Shown here: piece after piece, positions 58,691 to 64,000 of the stretch
How positions within the stretch are numbered: position 1 is the first letter of the stretch
Layout: each line of letters opens with the position of its first letter
Made by a program: the position numbers and the translations under genes
Notes under the pieces: generated by a model
Database searches by the model: none
What the model was told of the DNA's origin: nothing
Seen by the model: only the letters and a program-made list of their open reading frames with translations
From: Entamoeba invadens IP1
Lineage: Eukaryota > Evosea > Mastigamoebida > Endamoebidae
Reading direction: 5' to 3'
Assembly (NCBI RefSeq): GCF_000330505.1
Contig: NW_004443720.1
Location: forward strand, 7,566 to 71,565
Length of the DNA: 64,000 nt

Positions 58691-60853
58691 TTAAAAGATC
58701 CGCACGGTTTGAGCAATTCCTCCTTCTAAATCTTCTGCGTCGTTGTCAGCTTGTTCCTCGAACTTTTCTTTCTTGCACATCTCTAATAAAATGTGCAACG
58801 TTTCGATGAGAATTGAAACCGTCTCAATTTCGATATACTTTTGCAATTGATCAAAAACTTGCTGTGTCACAACGCTCGGGATGTCTAACTCTATTTCACC
58901 ACATCCTTTGTAACATAATAATATTTCAAGAACAGCACATGATGTATGAATTGGACATTTATCAACACACTCCAACATACTCTTCACCGTCTGTGTGACA
59001 TCCCTTTCCNNNNNNNNNNNNNNNNNNNNNNNNNNNNNNNNNNNNNNNNNNNNNNNNNNNNNNNNNNNNNNNNNNNNNNNNNNNNNNNNNNNNNNNNNNN
59101 NNNNNNNNNTCTTCACGTTCTGTGTGACATCCATTCCCCCTTTCCCTAACGCCCAAAAATGGACAACAAGCACTCCAAACCCTCCAAATCCATTTGAAAA
59201 AGCCTCCACTGCGTCTGCTAAATCCGCCTTTTTGATGCCATACTTCCCAACCATTGTCTCACAAAACTCTATATCCTTTATTATTTTCATCTTCTTCACT
59301 AAGTTGCCACCAACACGCACAAAGCACTCGACAATTCTCTTCCCGTTTTCTGTGAGTTCCGTTCCAATCATCTTGTTCACAAGTGGATCAAGTTGGCCGG
59401 GTGAAAGGACATATCCACAGTTCAAAAGTGTTCCAACAAAATCAGTGATCTCTTCCGAATCACTAAACTTAGAAATGTATTTTGAAACCATTTCATCAGA
59501 CAAAACAGCAGAATCCCCAACAACGGGATTGGACGCGACCAAGTAACTCAACATTCGGAGATCCTTTGGGCTCTCGAGATTAGCCAAAGTCTTTTTCAAT
59601 TCATTCACAAGAACAAGCGGACACTTCTGGTCAAGTCCGATGATCTGGACAATTCGTTTTAATTTTTCGACATTGGGAATGTAGTAGTTGATGTTCGAGA
59701 ACACAAACGCTGTCACATTTCTTTGATACGCAGTGTCATAAATATCACAGCTCTGGACTGCATTACACAGCACGTCAATGTCATCGGGGTTCGTCACCTC
59801 ATACGAAAAAAGTATTTCCAAGTCACTTTTAATGCATTTCACAATTTCGACTAAATACGTCTTTTTCTTGTCTTTGATAAAGTCGATGTAACGACTCAAT
59901 ACGTCAAAGTACTTCTCTCTGAATTCGGAAAATGACAAAAGTGCTTTGACAGCAGATGCCTGCGACGCAGTACAATTAAAAGAGACAAGGCTGGAATACC
60001 CAAGTGAATTTCCCCCAAGGGAGTACATAGAAGCATTCTCCAAATCAACGATCCCTCTTATAACAGCTCTTCTAAACACTTCCAAAGTCGTCTCATCGTC
60101 CACCAATAATTGTTGTGACAAGCGTGTATATTGCCCAGTAAATAAGAACAACTGTATGATTCCAGAAACATCATTAGCATCAACCAATGTGACTAAATCA
60201 TTTTTCACTGATAGAAACGACTCTCCACAGACCATGGTTTTGACGTAATCAAAGGTCGACGAGAACAATAGTTTTCGAGCCGTTGAGTACTTACAAGTGG
60301 CTGAGAGGGGGGATTTGGTGTTGATCAATGAAAACAAATGGAACAGTTGTTGTGACATATCGATGTATTCGAACAGACGACGCACATTCCCCTCAGTAAT
60401 GCACAAAGCAATTGTGGTAAGGATTTCCTCTTGGCAATACTCGACGGAGAAGAACACGATAGCGTGCAACACGGCGTCGAGAATCACATTTTTGATATCT
60501 TCGTCGCAGACGTCGATATATTGTTCGAACGCTGGAATATTTCTTATAATGGTTTGACATTCATTAAGGAAGGAAGGTACTGTTTCTTCAAACCGTTCTG
60601 TTGAAGGGAGGGAAGTGATATGTAACGAGTGTAAGCAAAGAGGTACAATGTTATTTAAATGTTCTGTCTTTAGATATGTAGTTCCTGATATCATAAAGAA
60701 AAGTCCGCATGTCGCTGTAGTGATCGGAAGGTAGTTTCCTGTGTCGTTAGCAATAATAAATTTAACAAATTCGGGGTACGACGGTTCTTGCTCTGGAAGT
60801 CCTGGAATCGATCGGCGAAGATATTGGTACACTTGCTTCTCTAAATCACTCAT
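58691..60853 (-). CDS. unknown large helical protein with an assembly gap, about 720 aa
   Basis: Start taken at 60853 (MSDLEKQVYQYLRRSIPGLP); an in-frame ATG-less extension to 60898 is Lys-rich leader. The protein is all-helical in appearance with many Leu/Ile/Val-rich stretches and scattered Cys, compatible with an alpha-solenoid (HEAT/ARM-like) fold; the N-terminal segment (PEFVKFIIANDTGNYLPITT) would suit an importin- or exportin-like protein. This is inference. The 100-N gap at 59010-59109 is flanked by DVTQNVK on one side and DVTQTVKS on the other, so a short tandem repeat sits there and the true length is unknown. The C-terminal region (LLEMCKKEKFEEQADNDAED) is acidic. Function unassigned. 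Confidence 0.75.
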   Translation of the reverse strand: MSDLEKQVYQYLRRSIPGLPEQEPSYPEFVKFIIANDTGNYLPITTATCGLFFMISGTTYLKTEHLNNIVPLCLHSLHITSLPSTERFEETVPSFLNECQTIIRNIPAFEQYIDVCDEDIKNVILDAVLHAIVFFSVEYCQEEILTTIALCITEGNVRRLFEYIDMSQQLFHLFSLINTKSPLSATCKYSTARKLLFSSTFDYVKTMVCGESFLSVKNDLVTLVDANDVSGIIQLFLFTGQYTRLSQQLLVDDETTLEVFRRAVIRGIVDLENASMYSLGGNSLGYSSLVSFNCTASQASAVKALLSFSEFREKYFDVLSRYIDFIKDKKKTYLVEIVKCIKSDLEILFSYEVTNPDDIDVLCNAVQSCDIYDTAYQRNVTAFVFSNINYYIPNVEKLKRIVQIIGLDQKCPLVLVNELKKTLANLESPKDLRMLSYLVASNPVVGDSAVLSDEMVSKYISKFSDSEEITDFVGTLLNCGYVLSPGQLDPLVNKMIGTELTENGKRIVECFVRVGGNLVKKMKIIKDIEFCETMVGKYGIKKADLADAVEAFSNGFGGFGVLVVHFWALGKGGMDVTQNVKXXXXXXXXXXXXXXXXXXXXXXXXXXXXXXXXXXERDVTQTVKSMLECVDKCPIHTSCAVLEILLCYKGCGEIELDIPSVVTQQVFDQLQKYIEIETVSILIETLHILLEMCKKEKFEEQADNDAEDLEGGIAQTVRIF
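59010..59109. other. assembly gap (100 N) in a tandem-repeat part of the 720-aa gene
   Basis: Left flank CTTCACCGTCTGTGTGACAT and right flank CTTCACGTTCTGTGTGACAT are near-identical, so a repeat unit of unknown copy number has been collapsed. Confidence 0.9.
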
Positions 60854-61194
60854 TTTCTGATTTTTCTCTTTTTTTTCTTTTCTTTTGTGTTTCTTCAAAA
60901 TTTCTTGGTTTTTGCGATTTCTTCAGAATTATTAGGGTTTTTATTCTGTGATTAGTTTTTGAATACAAAATGCACATTTTTTTTATTTAACGAGTTGTTT
61001 TTTATTGGTGTTTCGTTAATTAAATAGAAAAACAATATGGAAAATATAATAATAAAATGACGTTAAATAATCGTAAAAATTGGAAATAAATACGTTAATT
61101 TAAAAAATCAATAATTCACGTGAATAAAAATTTAAACTATTCAACATATATCCATGAAATTAAAAAGAACTATAAAAATGAGTACAAAGGTATT
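60854..61194. other. AT-rich intergenic region
   Basis: No gene recognised. Confidence 0.5.
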
Positions 61195-62019
61195 TCAGTG
61201 ACTTAGCAATAGTGTGACAAGGTCACTGGGTGAGAATTTTTTGTGGTACGATGGGAAGAGGTTTATGTCGATGACAAAGAGCTTTTGAGTCTTTTTATCC
61301 AAAACGACATCGACACCGAGGAACGGGAGTTTTAACGAGTCGTAGACGCTATATGCGATGTTCAGCACATCATCTTGATTAAGGGGAATTGTTCTCTTCG
61401 CTATTTTTGCTTTTTCGTTCTTGAAAGTAGTCTGTGGTACTGATGCGTCAACGTTTTCGATGGCATCTTCCCATTCTTGTAACACCACCTTCCGACCAAT
61501 TAAATAAATTTTCAAAATGAGACCGTCGTGGTCTAAATATTCTTGTACAAAACATGGGTAATTGATTGTATTTAATACGGGCTGAAAAAGAATAGACATT
61601 TGTCTCGACCCCCCTTGTGAAACGTCGCATTTTGCAATTAACGGAAGATTTACTTTGCGAGTAGATACGACATTCTCAAGGTCTTCTTGACATCGACAAT
61701 ATGAATAACTTGGGATACTAATATGATGCTTTGAAAGTAATTCATTCAGGCGGTATCTCGAGAGTAGCTGTTCTTGTGTTTCTACATCGTCGGCATACAT
61801 TTTCTGTGTGTTTGCATTCACAAGGTCAACGTATGAAGTTTTGTCGCAATGGGATGCCGAAGTGAAGATATAGTCATACTCCCCATAATACTTTGTTCCA
61901 ACTTCAATTGTATAATTCTGCCCTTTAATAGCACACTCCGCCTTCTTGTAATTCTCCCATCCAATTTTTTCAATTTTACTCTTATCAACATAAAATAAGA
62001 CTCTCTTTGTTTGACTCAT
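61195..62019 (-). CDS. inositol 1,3,4-trisphosphate 5/6-kinase (ITPK1-type ATP-grasp), 274 aa
   Basis: Phosphorylates inositol polyphosphates, an entry step towards higher inositol phosphates. ATP-grasp fold features: the central NLPLIAKCDVSQGGSRQMSI (nucleotide-binding lysine and glycine loop), then YPCFVQEYLDHDGLILKIYL with the VQEY hinge (hinge equivalent of VQNF in animal ITPK1) and the V(Y/F)LIG strand. The C-terminal GVDVVLDKK followed by LFVIDINLFPSYHKK carries the Asp and Asn residues that bind Mg. Length is short (animal ITPK1 is about 410 aa) and close to the compact amoebal enzyme. ATG at 62019, no intron, cytosolic. Confidence 0.9.
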   Translation of the reverse strand: MSQTKRVLFYVDKSKIEKIGWENYKKAECAIKGQNYTIEVGTKYYGEYDYIFTSASHCDKTSYVDLVNANTQKMYADDVETQEQLLSRYRLNELLSKHHISIPSYSYCRCQEDLENVVSTRKVNLPLIAKCDVSQGGSRQMSILFQPVLNTINYPCFVQEYLDHDGLILKIYLIGRKVVLQEWEDAIENVDASVPQTTFKNEKAKIAKRTIPLNQDDVLNIAYSVYDSLKLPFLGVDVVLDKKTQKLFVIDINLFPSYHKKFSPSDLVTLLLSH

Positions 62020-62228
62020 TCACTGTTTATTATGTCTAAAGGTCTTAAAAACAGTTCAAAACACTTTGAATAGAATCAACCGTCATATTATGACGGGGTT
62101 TTTAACGACAAACAATCTCGAATAGTAATGAATGGTAAATAAACTAGTCATGAAACTATATTGACTTCCTGAAAACCCTACGAAAATACAAAACACAATA
62201 TCGAAAAAATCAAAACCTGAACTGAATA
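62020..62228. other. divergent promoter region
   Basis: About 200 bp shared by the ITPK gene and the unknown gene at 62229. No motif assigned. Confidence 0.5.
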
Positions 62229-63494
62229 ATGAGCTTTGGATCTGTGAATCAAATTATGTTACCGATTGATACATCAAAGCCATTTATTGAGATGCTCCCC
62301 ACAGATATACCAAAGCCATTTATCACTACCACCCCATATATTATTACAACCCCAAAACCTATATCGAAATTAAATATTCCACCATTGGACGTCCAACAGG
62401 AACGGTTGACACAGTCTGTCGACCACCAAACTTTACAGAGATCGCACCACTTCCCTCAACAATGCCAAAATACACAAATTGGAGCCCAAATGAGTCAACA
62501 AGTCTCACAAAGTGTACTACAAAATGTGAACCAAAGTGTGACGAACATACCCAATATCACAAGTGGCAGTGTTAAATGTGAAATGGCGAACTCCCCGACT
62601 TTACCATTTCCAGAGAAAGTCGAAAAGGAAAAGAAGGAGGTCCGGATACCAATACTCCAACAGAACACAAAGGCGCCAAAGGAGAAGAAGAAACCGGACT
62701 GGGAACGACTGAAACAACTCTCAAAGACTAATGAAGCGTGTCAACAGGCGGTCTTCATTGGTCTTTTAAACATGTTTGGCTATGAAATTGGAATTGAGAG
62801 AGTCTACAAAATATCAAAGAAAACGTTTCCCCTGTTGACGATCAACTTTGTGCACAAATACACGAAGGACGGAATAGTCGATATGGACATCACCGTCATG
62901 GCGCAACGGATGTCCGAGGAAATGCTCAAGTCGTCGTCCGTTGAAGATAAAAAGAAGAGAAGACAACACAAGAGGAATATGGATGCGTCCATCTGTAACT
63001 CGTTGATGACATATTTAGAGAAGGAAGGGGTCAAGTTTGACTTGAAGGGAACGAGGTCTGCCCAATTCACAATGATCATGAAAAAGGTCAGAGATGTTGA
63101 TTTAGTGTTGTTCAATAAGCATAGAAGAATCAGTCAAAAGGAGTTGGTGAATATAGGGAAGTACGTGAATAACCATTTGGTCAAAATGATGGGGGGAATG
63201 AAAAGAAGAGCGGTGTCGTCGGAGAAATATATCAAAGTGGAACCGTTTGAAACAACTATAACGGGTATCTTTCTGAGCCATTTCAATGGACTCCTCATCG
63301 AATTCGACGACTCAACAAAATGTGTCGACATCGATAATGACGTACATCAGGACTTGCAGGATACTAGCATGACATATCATACACTAAGTAATCTACAACC
63401 GTCGTACGCATCGAAAAAACTGAAGTATCCACTCGAGTTTTACGCTTTCGTCAGACAAGACGTACTTGACTTTATACACTCGACGTTCTCTTAA
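62229..63494 (+). CDS. unknown protein with low-complexity N-terminus and conserved-looking basic domain, 421 aa
   Basis: ATG at 62229. Residues 1-130 are Pro/Thr/Gln-rich (KPFIEMLPTDIPKPFITTTP), with a PKPF repeat and many Gln-Ser pairs, and are predicted disordered. Residues 130-160 are Lys-rich (EKEKKEVRIP, KAPKEKKK). The C-terminal 260 residues look folded: DWERLKQLSKTNEACQQAVF, then FGYEIGIERVYKISKKTFPL, a Lys/Arg stretch KKKRRQHKRN that could be a nuclear localisation signal, and LNKHRRISQKELVNIGKYVN-like helices. I do not recognise a family. A nuclear, possibly transcription-related role is a guess from composition only. No membrane segment or signal peptide. Confidence 0.7.
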   Translation: MSFGSVNQIMLPIDTSKPFIEMLPTDIPKPFITTTPYIITTPKPISKLNIPPLDVQQERLTQSVDHQTLQRSHHFPQQCQNTQIGAQMSQQVSQSVLQNVNQSVTNIPNITSGSVKCEMANSPTLPFPEKVEKEKKEVRIPILQQNTKAPKEKKKPDWERLKQLSKTNEACQQAVFIGLLNMFGYEIGIERVYKISKKTFPLLTINFVHKYTKDGIVDMDITVMAQRMSEEMLKSSSVEDKKKRRQHKRNMDASICNSLMTYLEKEGVKFDLKGTRSAQFTMIMKKVRDVDLVLFNKHRRISQKELVNIGKYVNNHLVKMMGGMKRRAVSSEKYIKVEPFETTITGIFLSHFNGLLIEFDDSTKCVDIDNDVHQDLQDTSMTYHTLSNLQPSYASKKLKYPLEFYAFVRQDVLDFIHSTFS

Positions 63495-64000
63495 ATAAAA
63501 AGAAAGATGTATAGTGATAAATTTGGGTTGAGTTGTATCATTTTTTATTAATTAATTATAGTTATTTTTCTTCCTCAAATCAATTCAAAACAAATTTTGT
63601 GTCATTACTATATTAACTGTTGTATTAATAATTATGGTACATGAAAAACTATTTCATATTATTTTTAACGGTGTTCAAAATATATTGTAGATTTTGGTTA
63701 AAAATATTTAAATTATAAATTCAATTTATTTTTTGTTCTATTTTTTCTATTAATTATATTATATAATAATAATAGTTTTTTTATAATACAATTATAAAAA
63801 ATAAATATAGTATTTATTTGTTAATATTTTACAATAAAAATAGTAAGTAATATAATATAAATTATATTACTTATTTTTTTAATAATACAAAAAAAAATTG
63901 TATTATATAGTATAATATAATATAAAAAAATAAATAAATATAGTATATACTATATTTTGCAATAAAAGATAGTATATACTATATATATAGTAAGTACTTT
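63495..64000. other. AT-rich right end of window
   Basis: Nothing but AT-rich sequence with short TATA/ATAA repeats, including TATAGTATATAC-type palindromes at the far end. No gene. Confidence 0.6.

Overview
The window looks like a contig from an Entamoeba genome; E. invadens is the best guess from the mix of piggyBac, Tc1/mariner and Mutator-like elements, but the species call is inference. The background is extremely AT-rich with compact, mostly intron-poor genes of moderate GC. Short introns (about 50-140 nt) start with the Entamoeba-type GTTTGT or a close variant. Gene products are eukaryotic and amoebozoan-parasite-like: Rab, Ykt6, SmD1, DHHC transferase, ITPK, MetAP2, Myb, VWA and Lag1-type proteins. 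Three 100-base N gaps (13005-13104, 46099-46198, 59010-59109) are scaffold gaps.

Region 1 (1-3738) holds the right part of a decayed piggyBac transposase and an alpha-amylase family gene broken by two frameshifts.

Region 2 (about 3.7-21.3 kb) is a transposon graveyard. Its oldest layer is a decayed, very AT-rich gene for a protein-primed family B DNA polymerase (about 6871-13930), with small ORFs of the same base composition to its right (15188-17048, 17081-18561) and possibly at 4339 and 20855. Into this layer several TA-targeting elements have jumped: a Tc1-like element (7469-8788, itself carrying a small MITE), a 261-bp MITE (9134-9394), a 2768-bp element (9770-12537) and a 1344-bp element with 284-bp terminal inverted repeats (17165-18508). 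Removing each of these four together with one TA copy rejoins the flanking reading frame without any shift. This shows where they inserted and supports one ancestral polymerase gene. The polymerase layer could be a dead Polinton/Maverick-like element or a linear-plasmid-like or viral integrant; its borders were not identified.

Region 3 (21.4-42.4 kb) carries host genes: a multi-pass membrane protein, MetAP2, a VWA protein, a two-repeat Myb protein, a PB1 protein, a Rab-like GTPase, two secreted proteins (one a histidine acid phosphatase), a 0.9-kaa charged protein with a probable hidden first exon, and a 1.9-kaa spatacsin-like protein. A 436-bp Mutator-like element with a perfect 10-bp target duplication and a 645-bp mariner-like MITE sit just upstream of the Rab gene.

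Region 4 (42.7-44.9 kb) has single tRNA-Lys(TTT) and tRNA-Gly(TCC) genes and a small membrane-protein gene.

Region 5 (45-64 kb) is gene-dense: a lysine-rich secretory protein, a small Hsp, a Lag1/TLC protein and a second possible TLC protein, a GPI-like surface protein, a UBX protein, Ykt6, a DHHC palmitoyltransferase, an RRM-RRM-SURP-like protein, SmD1, a 720-aa repeat-containing protein, ITPK1 and an unknown basic protein. Several genes serve membrane traffic and lipid modification (Rab, Ykt6, DHHC, TLC) or splicing (SmD1, the RRM/SURP-like protein). They read as independent transcription units, not as operons.
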